A stretch of DNA of 64,000 nt from Rhynchopus euleeides. Taxonomy: Eukaryota > Euglenozoa > Diplonemea > Diplonemida > Diplonemidae. The stretch spans positions 434,001 to 498,000 of the forward strand of contig OY723256.1 of NCBI GenBank assembly GCA_963210315.1, in the 5' to 3' direction. A program made the translations under genes and the position numbers. The notes beneath the pieces are model-generated. The model had not been told where the DNA came from. It ran no database searches and worked only from the letters and a program-made list of their open reading frames with translations. Numbering within the stretch: the first letter of the stretch is position 1; the number at the start of each line of letters is the position of its first letter. This document shows, in pieces, positions 20,451 to 30,513 of this stretch.

Positions 20451-20810
20451 CAAGCCCTCAAGACTCTTGAAGCGGCCTGACTATTTAGTGTCTTCGTCGC
20501 AGCAAGGGGGCGATATATACCACCCTTTTTATTGATTTCACGTGTCAGTGTTTGACTTTTTCGCAACTTCATTTCTTCCTTTTTCTCCCTCTCCAACCCC
20601 ACCCGTGACACCACCAGGGTTTAGCTAGCCCTGGTCCGATTATCCCCGGTTCTTCGCTGAAGAGACGCGGCCGGGGGGAGGGGTACGAAGAGTACGCGTC
20701 GAAACCGGTGTCACGTCGTGTTGGGGAATCCTTCGGGAGTGCGATACTGAAGGGGAGGTGCTACTGCCCGTGCAGGGCGACACCGCCTTAAAACTTCATA
20801 ACCACACACA
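20451..20810. repeat. 360-bp direct repeat, copy A
   Basis: It is identical to 21251-21610 except for one C/T difference at 20797/21597. The copies are offset by exactly 800 bp. The intervening 440 bp are not repeated within the window. Near-identity implies recent duplication or homogenisation, as in multicopy RNA gene arrays. Confidence 0.97.
20604..20715 (+). ncRNA. Candidate structured RNA, copy A (function unknown)
   Basis: A 9-bp closing stem (CGTGACACC at 20604 with GGTGTCACG at 20707) encloses three hairpins: ACCAGGG/CCCTGGT, CCCCGG/CCGGGG and GTAC-GAAGA-GTAC. A second GC-rich stem-loop series follows to about 20790. A TATA-like GATATATACC lies about 90 bp upstream. I tested it by eye against tRNA, 5S, U6 and SRP signatures and found no match, so the identity is open. 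The same fold exists in the duplicate copy. Confidence 0.3.
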
Positions 20811-21250
20811 AACCCTCTATTCCCCCAGGCCTGATGAGCAATCCCCCCTGCCTCATGTTGTGACTTCCTTTCTACCTTGCACAAAACATCCCATTTGCCC
20901 CTTTACTTCCTTCGAAAGTGTTGTGACTACCCCCCCTTCCCCACCCCTCGGGAGTGCCACTCCTCTGGTGGTTAAAAGTGACCCGCCGTTGTGCCTTCGG
21001 CATCTGTTGCGTGTGCCGTCGTATTCTTCCTATGCACTAGTTATAGCTATCCGGGGGCGGCCTGCTGTCGCACCAGTGGGCTGCCCCACCTCTGCACCCT
21101 CGGTTTTTAAGATGTTCACCACAGCGGAGAATGATCCCCTTCTCTGTGGCGATCGAGCCAAGCTGGACGAGGTTCGCCTTCGGGCGAAGGTCATGTGGGC
21201 GGACAAAAGGTGCCTGCTCCTGAGACTCATCAGCAACCTGTTTCTTCCTT

Positions 21251-21610
21251 CAAGCCCTCAAGACTCTTGAAGCGGCCTGACTATTTAGTGTCTTCGTCGC
21301 AGCAAGGGGGCGATATATACCACCCTTTTTATTGATTTCACGTGTCAGTGTTTGACTTTTTCGCAACTTCATTTCTTCCTTTTTCTCCCTCTCCAACCCC
21401 ACCCGTGACACCACCAGGGTTTAGCTAGCCCTGGTCCGATTATCCCCGGTTCTTCGCTGAAGAGACGCGGCCGGGGGGAGGGGTACGAAGAGTACGCGTC
21501 GAAACCGGTGTCACGTCGTGTTGGGGAATCCTTCGGGAGTGCGATACTGAAGGGGAGGTGCTACTGCCCGTGCAGGGCGACACCGCCTTAAAACTTTATA
21601 ACCACACACA
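21251..21610. repeat. 360-bp direct repeat, copy B
   Basis: Second copy of the segment at 20451, 800 bp away, with one substitution. After the copy ends, the CA repeat continues longer than in copy A. Confidence 0.97.
21404..21515 (+). ncRNA. Candidate structured RNA, copy B
   Basis: Same sequence and fold as the candidate at 20604-20715, carried by the duplicate. Confidence 0.3.
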
Positions 21611-23087
21611 CACACACACGCATTATTCCTTTTCCCGGCTTCGACGAGCAAAAATAGGGGGTGGGGGTGAGGTGGGGGGTGGACGGGGTGGGTGGGATCG
21701 GGTCGACTACGCAGGGAAAAAGGGAAAGGTGCAAGAACGTCAACCTCTCACCCCACCCACCCACCCACACCCCCCCCCCCCCATGGCCCTTCACTCTATC
21801 AGATAGGATCAGTGACCAAAAGTGGGAAGGCAGCAAGATCATTGGGGTGTCTCCCCGGGTGGGCTGGGGGCCGGGATGGGGAGGGGGGGGACGAAGGTGA
21901 AGGTGCGTTAGGCAACAAACAGGTATCTGCTGTGCATATGCATCCTGATGTCACGGGGTGGGGCACTCGCTCAGATGTGCGGGGAAGTGATGAAACAAAG
22001 GTGCCTGAGCCGCCTCACAACACTGGTTGCGAAGTGGCACAGTTTTTTTTTGACACGCAGGTCACACAGAGCGAAGGCCCCCGTATGGCCCGGAGAAGAA
22101 GCTGTCTGAAATCAGGAAGTCAAAACAAACAAGAGAGAGCGCGGTGCGATTATTCATGTCGTGACGGGGATATTCACACTAAAACGTATGGAAGTTTGGG
22201 ATAGCGGTGCTGGCATCGCAGAGTGTCCCCTAGAGTCCACTCCGTGAGAACCGGGCCCACTATCCCTCTACTCCGACGCTAAAAACTTAAAAAACATCCG
22301 AGGGGGCCTTCCCTACCAGTCACAGCGCGTCACAGCTCGTCAGTCAGTGAGGGGAAGTGGGCTGTAGCTCACTTTTTCTCACTCAGTCACATCTGGTAGC
22401 GAAGGCCCTCCGAGAGAAGAGAGGGAGAATGGAAGGCCGGCAGCCCCGTTACCACTGGGACGAACCACAGAGGGATCCGGGTTGGGCAGGGGGGGGGGGG
22501 GGGTTCTGAGCGTCGAGAGTGAAAGCAAATCTCGCAACACCGTCTAGCAACGTTTTTCCTTTTTGGGGGAGGAGCGATCCCAGGGCCAAGACATCCTTTC
22601 ACTTCTTGGTTCTTCTTTTCAATTCTTGAGGGTGGAGGTGGAGGTGGGGGGGGGGGGGGGGGGGGGCTTCATCACGCGACAGTTTCCGACAAAAAAGTTC
22701 GACGCTTTCTAGTTCCCACCTTGTCAGGCTTGTGCGTAAGGGGATAATACACCACCCACACCAAAAAAAAATGCCTCATTCCTCGTCGGCACTCCGCAGC
22801 AGAAGACCCACCCACCACCCCTTTGGATTGCAGTGCCTGGGTCACGCTGAGTGGGAGAGATCCCAACACGGCCCCTGCCACTGCCGGCTACAGCCAAACG
22901 CATTGTGGATAGTTCTTTTTGTGACAAAGGCAAAGCGGGGGCACATCACCTGCACGGATACACCCGCCCCCACACGACACGGAATTCACCGTGCACACCA
23001 TAGAGGAGGAACGACACGATTTGCCTTACTTTTCTTCGGGGCCTCCGCTGCCGCCGCCGCAGCCTGTGAGCCCCTCCGCCCTACCAC

Positions 23088-23738
23088 CTACACGAGGGGT
23101 GTGTACTGGCCCTCCTTGACTGGCCCGGCAGCCTGCACAGGCACGGGCTGGACGCCCGCCACGGGTTGGGCGTACCCGGGGTATGCGGCACCGCCAAAGG
23201 GCACATGCTCCTGCGTTGCGGTGTGCGTGTAGACTATGGTGTCGGTGTGGTGGGAATGGCTCTGGCAGCTGGCGCAGATGCAGACAGTGGCACAGAGTGC
23301 GGCGCCTGCTGCCAGGCCCAGCAGGGATGCCGCCACGGCGCGGTGGACATCCGGCCCGAAGAAGTCGAACTCTGTGCAGGCGTCGTTGACCCAGCAGTCG
23401 AACTGCTGCAGGGTGGCCATGGCGCTCGCACGGCAGACAGACCCTTCAGCGTACTTCCGAGACCCGAGGGCACACTTGAGGCTGGACACAGTGTAGCGGT
23501 AGACGTAGCCATCACAGGTGCAGCGGCCTCCTGCCTCGCCCGTGCTGCAGTCGCAGTTGAAGGTGCAGGCGTCACCCGGTGGGCTCGCAGACACCACCGT
23601 GCAGGTTGTCTCGTCCCAGCTGTCCTCGTCATTCGCAACTTTCATCTGCCACGCCCCGGTGCTGCCGATGGCGACAGCCACCACGCAGCACACAGCGGCG
23701 GCAACACCCAGGCAAACCTTCCCGCATGTGTCAGGCAT
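23088..23738 (-). CDS. Two-TM cysteine-rich membrane protein, paralogue 1 (216 aa)
   Basis: A short N-terminus (MPDTCGK) leads into TM1 at about residues 8-30. An exposed loop of about 100 residues with at least nine Cys follows, then TM2 at about 132-156 and a Pro/Gly-rich tail with a TIVYT motif. Landmarks shared with the paralogues at 25.4 and 28.7 kb are SWDExxC after TM1, a Cys-rich CxC segment, LKC, and CWVNxxC just before TM2. The two-TM plus disulfide-loop topology is reminiscent of potassium-channel beta subunits, but that is a topological comparison only and I recognise no family. The ATG at 23738 follows an AATCAG that could be a splice acceptor. It is the first of three tandem homologues in the same orientation. 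Confidence 0.75.
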   Translation of the reverse strand: MPDTCGKVCLGVAAAVCCVVAVAIGSTGAWQMKVANDEDSWDETTCTVVSASPPGDACTFNCDCSTGEAGGRCTCDGYVYRYTVSSLKCALGSRKYAEGSVCRASAMATLQQFDCWVNDACTEFDFFGPDVHRAVAASLLGLAAGAALCATVCICASCQSHSHHTDTIVYTHTATQEHVPFGGAAYPGYAQPVAGVQPVPVQAAGPVKEGQYTPLV

Positions 23739-25410
23739 TGTAGCTGATTATCTTAGGTGGAGACGCGACACCGGTCCTGCCAAGTGATGGTGGTGGTGTG
23801 TGTTGCGTTGTGCGCCCTTGCATTACATTAGCATAGCGGGGTGCACGCCTATCGAATGGGGGCTTGCTGGCCAGGTCGGGGGGGGAGGGGGATGGGATGG
23901 GGGTGGAGATGCCGTCGTTCAGAGCTTTTGTTGTCACCATCGCCCCCCCCTTCCGCGCTCTCGACATCTCGAGAGTTGAGAGTAACTCGGTTTGGTGGGG
24001 GGGGTTTCACTCGAGACACGCCCACGCCCACCCTCGGAGCGCGCTCCTCCGTGATCCCTTTCGCTCCTACCTGTGATTTGTTTCCAGGGCAGACAGGCCA
24101 GGGACAGTGCCCTGTGTTCGTGCCAATTCCCCCTGCCGCACTTTAGTTCTGCCTCGACAGTCATCCAACCTGACCTGCGAGGGGGGCAGGCGGTGGTATT
24201 GTGGTTAACGTTGCCAGAATGTGATGTGCTCACGAAGGAGGACAGTAATGGAGTTCCTAACCAACCTTCAACTTTCTTTCGGTTCTGTCTTTTCATTGTC
24301 TCCTGCGGCCATTGCGGCTGCATACAGTTCGATCTGTCCAATGTGGGCACCTCCCCTCTGTTCTTTGCGAGTTGCGTTTTCTTGGGCAGGGCCTGGAAGA
24401 AAAACTCACGTCACAAACACACACACACACACCCACACGTTTTCGCACCCGGCTACCCCTCCTTGCAGGCCTCGGTGCATGGTGGATACGCATGGTCGAC
24501 AGGGGTGCAGTGGTGCAGAACGCACCGTGCAGTCGCTCTGTTCCTGATACGATCTCACTGAAACACACGGGGCTCGTGCAGTGTAGGTGTGTGGGAACAC
24601 CCCAAGGTGCGCGCATCCGTTCTGTGGTCTGTCACCCGTGGGGGGAGCAGAAGGGCCAGCCACTGAAACGGATGCCTGCAGCCAACCAGGGTGGGGGAGT
24701 GGGGGGGGGGGGGGGGGGGGACGTAGAGGGGGGAGAGTTCGAAGCATGGGGTGTCGCCCCCCTGGCGGCATTTCATTTCGACAAAATCTTCGCCGATTTG
24801 TTCTCCTATAAAACGTAACGATACAGGGGAAAAAATGCCGCCGGGTTTCGACACGCGAAAGCCCCCCCCACCCCCGCCCCCCCGCCCTCCCTGCAAAGAA
24901 TGCAATCCCCTCCACCCTCAGATGCGAACAGTCACTTTCACCTTCACCTTCAAACTAAACCGAACCCTTCAGGAGGGTGGGACCTCGCTATCGAAAAATT
25001 TACCGGCAAAATTCGGCGGTATCTCTCCTGTAAACAGGAGGAAAATGCAGCAAATACCCCACCGTATTTTGGCACCGCAGCAAAGGTCCTCACACACACA
25101 CACACCCTCAGAATAACGGCAACATACAGGGGGGGGGCGGGGGGAATAGATTGTTGAGGCTGAGTCGGCGGGGGGGTGAGTGGACGAGTGGGTGTGGGGG
25201 AACTCAGGGGACTCCGGTCCGGTGTAGCTGTTCGGGACACGGCGGTATTTTTTTTGAGCAAAGTCCTAATAGCAACGGGGGGGGGGGGTGGAGGGGGGGG
25301 GGTGGGGCATCGTTCTTTGATTTGCCCGCGACGGCAAGGCAGAAGAAAGGCAGCCCGACGGATTGAGAGAATCTCTATTTGAGTTGAGCAGGGGGGAGGG
25401 TGGTGGGTGA
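23739..25410. other. Intergenic between paralogues 1 and 2
   Basis: No gene is supported. The stretch contains CA microsatellites near 24418-24434 and 25091-25106, and G-runs near 24701-24720 and 25279-25303. Confidence 0.5.
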
Positions 25411-26010
25411 TTAACTGACGGTGACAACCTGCTGGCGGCCCATCTGCCCGTAGGAGGCTGCGCCGGGAGCGCAGTCTGCGTTGTTCACCGCGCTGTAAAC
25501 CAGGGTGTCGCGGGGCGCAGCGGGGCTGGACTGGCAACAGACACACACGCACACCAGTGCGCAGAGAAGCGCAAGGCCTGCTCCACCAGCCAGGAAGTAT
25601 CCGATCTTGCGGTGATCATCGGGGCTGATGAGGTCGTACTTCGTGCAGCCGTTGTTCACCCAGCAGTTCTGCGTCGTGAGCTTCGCGTTAGGGGACAGGC
25701 ACATCGAGCCCTTGTCGTAGGAAAGCTGGGTGATCAAGCACTTCAGTGTGGTGACCGCGACATCGTAGTGCACGCCGCTGCATGTGTTCCCGCTCACCGG
25801 GTTGGGCGCCATGGTGTCCTCATCGCAGAAGTAGGTGCAGCTGTTCTGGTCGACCAGAATGGGCTTCCCCCAGATGCAGGTCTGCTCATCCCAGTTGCTC
25901 TCATCCATGGCGATCTTGATCTGCCAGGCCGCAAGCCCACCGACACCCAGGCCGATCACCAGGCACACGACGGCAGAGATGCCGAGACACAATTTGCCGC
26001 ACATAGACAT
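25411..26010 (-). CDS. Two-TM cysteine-rich membrane protein, paralogue 2 (199 aa)
   Basis: It has the same plan as its neighbours: MSMCGKLCLG, TM1 (about residues 7-28), NWDEQTC, a Cys-rich loop of about 100 residues, CWVNNGC, TM2 (about 130-155) ending in CVCVCC, and a tail with TLVYS. I start it at the ATG at 26010. A second in-frame ATG at 26004 would give MCGK and fits the N-terminus of paralogue 1 as well. The TM2 end rich in Cys suggests palmitoylation or metal contact, but that is speculation. Function unknown. Confidence 0.75.
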   Translation of the reverse strand: MSMCGKLCLGISAVVCLVIGLGVGGLAAWQIKIAMDESNWDEQTCIWGKPILVDQNSCTYFCDEDTMAPNPVSGNTCSGVHYDVAVTTLKCLITQLSYDKGSMCLSPNAKLTTQNCWVNNGCTKYDLISPDDHRKIGYFLAGGAGLALLCALVCVCVCCQSSPAAPRDTLVYSAVNNADCAPGAASYGQMGRQQVVTVS

Positions 26011-28722
26011 GTTGAATTCGATATGCACGCTGGCCTGTCAAGTGGTGTGGTGCGGTGTGGTGTGGGAGATATTGCGACAAACGAAAACGACTGGGAACGT
26101 GATAAATGGGTGGCATGGATAGTGCCTCACAAAAATGGCTGCAAAGAGGCACGGCTCTGGCACACACAGCGGCACAGAGCTAAAGGCCTCTGGGAAGGGG
26201 CGGCGCCGGAGTGGGGTTGGTCGCGTCACGACGAGGAGGGGCCTCAAAGTTGCACAGAACTGTCCAAGAAACTCATCAAAATGTGACAATCGTCCGATTT
26301 TCCTTCGCTTTCGTCGCTGCTAGCGACTGATCAAAACTATCTGTGCCCCCCCGCTGGATCGTAAAGCGACAGCAAAACGAGACAACAAACCAATTACTGC
26401 CGGATGTTGTTTTGCTGGAACGCAGACCCCACTCTTTGTGTACACCACTCCCCAGTGGTGTGAGTGGGGACGCACGATCCAGCTAAAGGCACAGAAAGTT
26501 CCCCCAGTTGGCTACGCCGAACTAACAAAAAAAAGCACATATACCGACCAAGTATGAAGCTAAATGTGGAGTCCGAATCCCGATTTAGGATTGCACTTTT
26601 TTTCTCTTTGGGTTTTTATAGGGAGGGAATTTTTTTCTCCTTGGGTTTTTTAGGTGGGATTTTTTCCCCACAGGTTTTTCTGGGTGAAGTTTTTCGGGGG
26701 CAGGTGGTATTCTAGTGGGGGATGAGGATGAATCCTCCTTTTTCGGTTTTTCCAGCCAAAACCCGGCGTTGTTCCCCAGTCAAGAGCCAGGCGCAAGGAA
26801 CAGATACTCACTACCGTGGCCTCCGGCGGCTGGGGGGCTCCGCCCCCCAGACCCCCCTGTATGTCGAGCAACCAAATCCTTGAGCTTGTGCCACTGGGCA
26901 TAGGAAGGGGTCGTTACAATAACGCCCTGAAAACCCATTTTTGGCACCCCTTGCCTGGCATGTTGCTGTTGTGTTGCCACTACAGCTCTCATCACACAGG
27001 GCGTCCAATACCTACACACCACACTCACACTGGTTGTGTGGTGGGGATGGGGGATTTTCTTGCCCGCGAGGGGGATTGCGCGCCATTTCCCCCCCTAAAA
27101 ACCCTTGGAGAAAAGTGGAATCCCGACCCCTTTTTGGGCCCAAAAAGGCCAAAGTCCCAGGCATACTTGATACCGACTGCAGAGTTCGCACCTCTTCAGA
27201 ACTTCTCGAAGAATATAAAATGCACAATGATGCAATCATCCTCCCAGCACACCCCCACGCGAGGTGCTTGCCGTGCCAACCACACCCCAACATTTCCGCA
27301 GGCAAAAATGTGCGGGCATGCGATCAACGAAACAAAAATAAACAACTTACTTATCTCGGGAACGGGCTTGCTCGCCGCCATAAAAACCCCCCAGAGTGCT
27401 GGCGGGGAGCGGGGGTGGGTGGGGGCGAGACACCCCGTGTTTGGCAAACGGGCTCCGGGCTTGCAGATCCGGAGTCCCTCCCCTCTGGCTCCCCTGATGT
27501 GTTCTATTCTAGCCTGCCCGTGTTCTCTGTTAACTTGGCAGATAACCCCTCTCCTCCGGATGATCACCACAGGGGACGTCGAGCTACTGGGAGCCTTTGC
27601 CTTTGCTCCGAAGTGCAGAAAAGTGCGTCGCCTCATGCCGGAGGGGACAGACTGGCACAGTTTGACGCAGAGCGAAGGAACTCTGGTATTTCACCAACCG
27701 ATTGTACCTTTGGCGGGTGAGCGGGGCAATGATCCGCGCAGAGTATCCCCACCTCGAGCGTGGGGACCACACACACCTAAACCCAAAAAAAACCCCCCCC
27801 CAACCCCACCTCCCGTTGAGAAGAATCAATAAGAGAAACACAGACAGATGAGGGTTGGGCCCGCACACCCACAGGATGGGATGGGGGGCCAGAAACCCAA
27901 AACAGGGAAAGACGATTCAGTATGTCAACAACTCAAAGGGACGGCATCCCCCCCAACCCCGCATTCAGTGGGGGGGAATGGGGGATATAAAGATTAGGCT
28001 GCGGTTTGGACGCCAAATCCGGACAAAAAGAGGAGGCGTGAACAAAAAGAGAAATCTCGCCGTCCTTCACCCTCTCACCCAATATAGGCTGTGCGTGTGG
28101 GTGTGTGTGTGTGTGTGTGTGTGTCCGAGATCTGGAACTGTGATGACTGAAGGCGGAGGGGGCGGACGGAGGGTTTAATCCAAAGCGGTTCTGCCTGGCG
28201 GGGTGTCTGGGAGTGGTAGTTGGAGTAGGGGAAGGGGGGGGGGGGGGTGTGGGGGGTGGCGGCACTGCCGAGAAGCTGTGCCTACCGGCTCCAGCCCGGG
28301 TTTTGTTTTGTGGGCATGGGCACGGCCTCGGAGAGTTGGAGCGAACCGGGAAGTGGCCATCTCAAACACCGGGCGGTTCACACCAGATCTTTGAGTGTGG
28401 GCACACCATGTGATGTTTGGGGAGGTATGGCCACCCCCCGCTTTTCGGGTGACAATCCCCCTCCCCAAGGGATTTCTTCCCGACGGTTCCAGCCTCTGAG
28501 GCAGCCCTCACAATATACGAACACCACAGGGGGGGGGGGGGGGGGGAGGGTGGTATTTTTAGTGTAGGTCGCCACGAACCACCATGTGGCGGACCGCTGT
28601 CTGTGCCATCGCGTTCCGGACAGCCGATTGTTCTGTGTTAACCACTGTTTTTTTCTTTGGGGGGGGGGGGGGTCCACCCAGCCTTCCTTGACCCGAGACA
28701 AAATGTGCCTCAGCACTGGTCC
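26011..28722. other. Intergenic between paralogues 2 and 3, holding a hAT-like MITE
   Basis: Apart from the element at 26549-27169 I see no gene. A GT microsatellite lies at about 28104-28124, and G-runs near 28232, 28528-28544 and 28659-28671. Confidence 0.5.
26549..27169. mobile_element. hAT-like MITE, copy A (621 bp, 8-bp TSD ATACCGAC)
   Basis: The ends are CAAGTATG...CATACTTG, an 8-bp inverted repeat starting with CA. The flanks are the perfect 8-bp duplication ATACCGAC at 26541-26548 and 27170-27177. The body is T/G-rich on the left and includes the hairpin GGGGGGCTCCGCCCCCC. A longer second copy lies at 43901-44744 in the same orientation. There is no coding capacity. An 8-bp duplication with CA-type termini is typical of the hAT superfamily. 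Confidence 0.9.
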
Positions 28723-29571
28723 TCAGCCCCATCCTTCTTCACCATCGGCTGCAGCTCCTCCGCAGAACCCTCCTCCTCCTCCTCCACCAGCAACGGCGCA
28801 GGCGCCGGCGGCGCCACCACCTCCTCCTCCTCCTGCGCGATGGGCACCCAGCACCTCCACCCCTCTGTCCTGGGGCACGCCCGCCTCCGTCGGCTGCCCT
28901 GCTACCGGCACAGCAACCACACCGGGTGCATAGATCTGTCCCTCCTGCATGTATGGGTTGGGGGGCTGCGCGCCCACAACGGGGTAGGCCCCACCTGCAC
29001 CGCCTGCCAGAAAGTTGGGGTCATTCGGGTTGAACGCGGTGGTGTACACAACAGTGGTGTGCGAGGCGGTGCTGACCGTGCGCATGCACACGCACAGGCA
29101 GGCCGTCGCAAGCAGGGCGGCTGCGACGGCACCGCCGAAAAAGGCAAACGCTATGCCACGCATGGTCGCGGGGTCGGTGCTGGTATACCGCTTGCAGTCC
29201 CTGTCGACCCAGCATGCGAAGGTCTCCCCATTGAGAGGCGGCTTGTTGGTGCAGAGCTGCTTGAAGGACGCACGCAGAGATTTGACACACCGGCTCGTCG
29301 ACATGTAGAAGCTGTACAGGCTCCCCACGCAGTGGCTCCTGCTGTCTTCGTCCGGCTCCTGTGTGTCGGTGTCGCAGCTGTAGGAACAGGGCCGCGTCGA
29401 CAGGAGCTTCACATCGACGTAGGTGCATTGCTCCTCATCCCAGTTGCCCACCTCCACAGCCTGGTTCGCCTGGAGGCCGCCGATCCCTACGACGATGACT
29501 GCCACCACGCAGCAGGTCACTGCAAACCCAAGGAAACACATCCGTGCGCATGGGTCCATCTCCCGAGGCAT
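28723..29571 (-). CDS. Two-TM cysteine-rich membrane protein, paralogue 3, long tail (282 aa)
   Basis: It has the same architecture: MPREMDPCARMCFLG, TM1, NWDEEQC, a Cys-rich loop, CWVDRDC, TM2 (ending CLCVC) and TTVVYTT. Unlike its paralogues it has a Pro/Ala/Gly-rich extension of about 100 residues after NPYMQEGQ, so its cytoplasmic or surface tail has grown. The start ATG at 29571 lies directly behind CTACACAAG with a pyrimidine-containing leader, which fits a spliced-leader acceptor. The family seems to have arisen by tandem duplication; the three genes are 1.7 and 2.7 kb apart. Confidence 0.72.
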   Translation of the reverse strand: MPREMDPCARMCFLGFAVTCCVVAVIVVGIGGLQANQAVEVGNWDEEQCTYVDVKLLSTRPCSYSCDTDTQEPDEDSRSHCVGSLYSFYMSTSRCVKSLRASFKQLCTNKPPLNGETFACWVDRDCKRYTSTDPATMRGIAFAFFGGAVAAALLATACLCVCMRTVSTASHTTVVYTTAFNPNDPNFLAGGAGGAYPVVGAQPPNPYMQEGQIYAPGVVAVPVAGQPTEAGVPQDRGVEVLGAHRAGGGGGGGAAGACAVAGGGGGGGFCGGAAADGEEGWG

Positions 29572-30513
29572 CTTGTGTAGGCGTGAAGGCGGCCCGTAGG
29601 GCGAAGTGTCAGGCCTGGGGGGGAGCGAGGTGCGCTTAGTGTGAGTGGGTTCAAGTTGTGAGGGATAATCCCCCCCTGTGCGGCATATATCCCATCGGGT
29701 CTTGGCAGAGGCCCCGCAATGGTGTGCACGCTGCATATCGCATCAGTATCGTAGGGTTGTGCGTTTTTCGATGACGCTGATGAGGGGTGGGAGGGGGGGG
29801 AGGAGGGGGGGTGTCATGTCCTATCGGCCATCGTTGCACCTCGTGAAAAGGATACTGAGTTGGTGACGCCGCACTGGCAGAATAAGCGGAGAGGGGCAAC
29901 CAGGTTTGCAGAGAGAGGGCATGTGTGTGTCTGTGTGACCAGTTCTTCGAGGTAACTTGGAGGTATGAATCAAGTCCGTACTTCCAAAGAGATTGCCTTC
30001 TATACCCCCTGGAAGGGGGGGTGGGGTCTCAGCTGCGTTGTGACCTGCGCCCGACGGCAAGAATCGTCCAAAAATAGTGGAATCTAAACCACTCCTGCCG
30101 AGTTTCCCAACGAAGGGGCAGCGCGCAGGGGTTTTGTTTTGGGTATGTTCCGGACCGGCCTGCCTTGCCGCTGCGGGTTTCTCCAAAAAAACTCCCCCCC
30201 CCCCCCTCCACCCACACCAAAATCTAAATCTAAAAACCGGCGTGGGGGGGGGGGGGGGGGAGGGGGGGTAAAGCCGAACTCTTCTCCACTCTAATTACAG
30301 GCCACACCCGAGACCTCGGAACGTCACGGTGTCCCCATCTAATGTGAGCCTGCCCAAGGCTGTGTTCGAGGCCCCCGCGAAGCGGCACGACAAAGGGGGC
30401 GCTAAATCACCAAGCCCCCGCCTCACGAGTCTTCTCTCTTCCCTTCACCCCACTCCCATCGCTCGTGACAATGAATATCCCGCCACCCCACCCCCCCCCT
30501 ACCCCGTTTCCCA
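29572..30513. other. Intergenic
   Basis: No gene is supported. C/G homopolymers lie near 30195-30206 and 30244-30267. A fragment of the CTGTGTTGAGGCCCCGTGAA-type repeat lies at 30354-30411. Confidence 0.5.

Larger units (their letters stand above)
19201..23087. other. Intergenic between the cyclase and the first Cys-rich membrane gene
   Basis: No protein gene is supported. It holds a perfect 21-bp hairpin (19407-19461), the 360-bp direct duplication (20451-20810 and 21251-21610), a CA microsatellite near 20436-20452, and G-runs near 20326 and 22646-22666. Confidence 0.5.

Noticed and set aside
20604..20715. Assignment of the duplicated structured segment as tRNA, 5S rRNA, U6, SRP or spliced-leader RNA
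   Set aside because: None of the diagnostic sequences of these RNAs could be found; kept only as an unnamed candidate.
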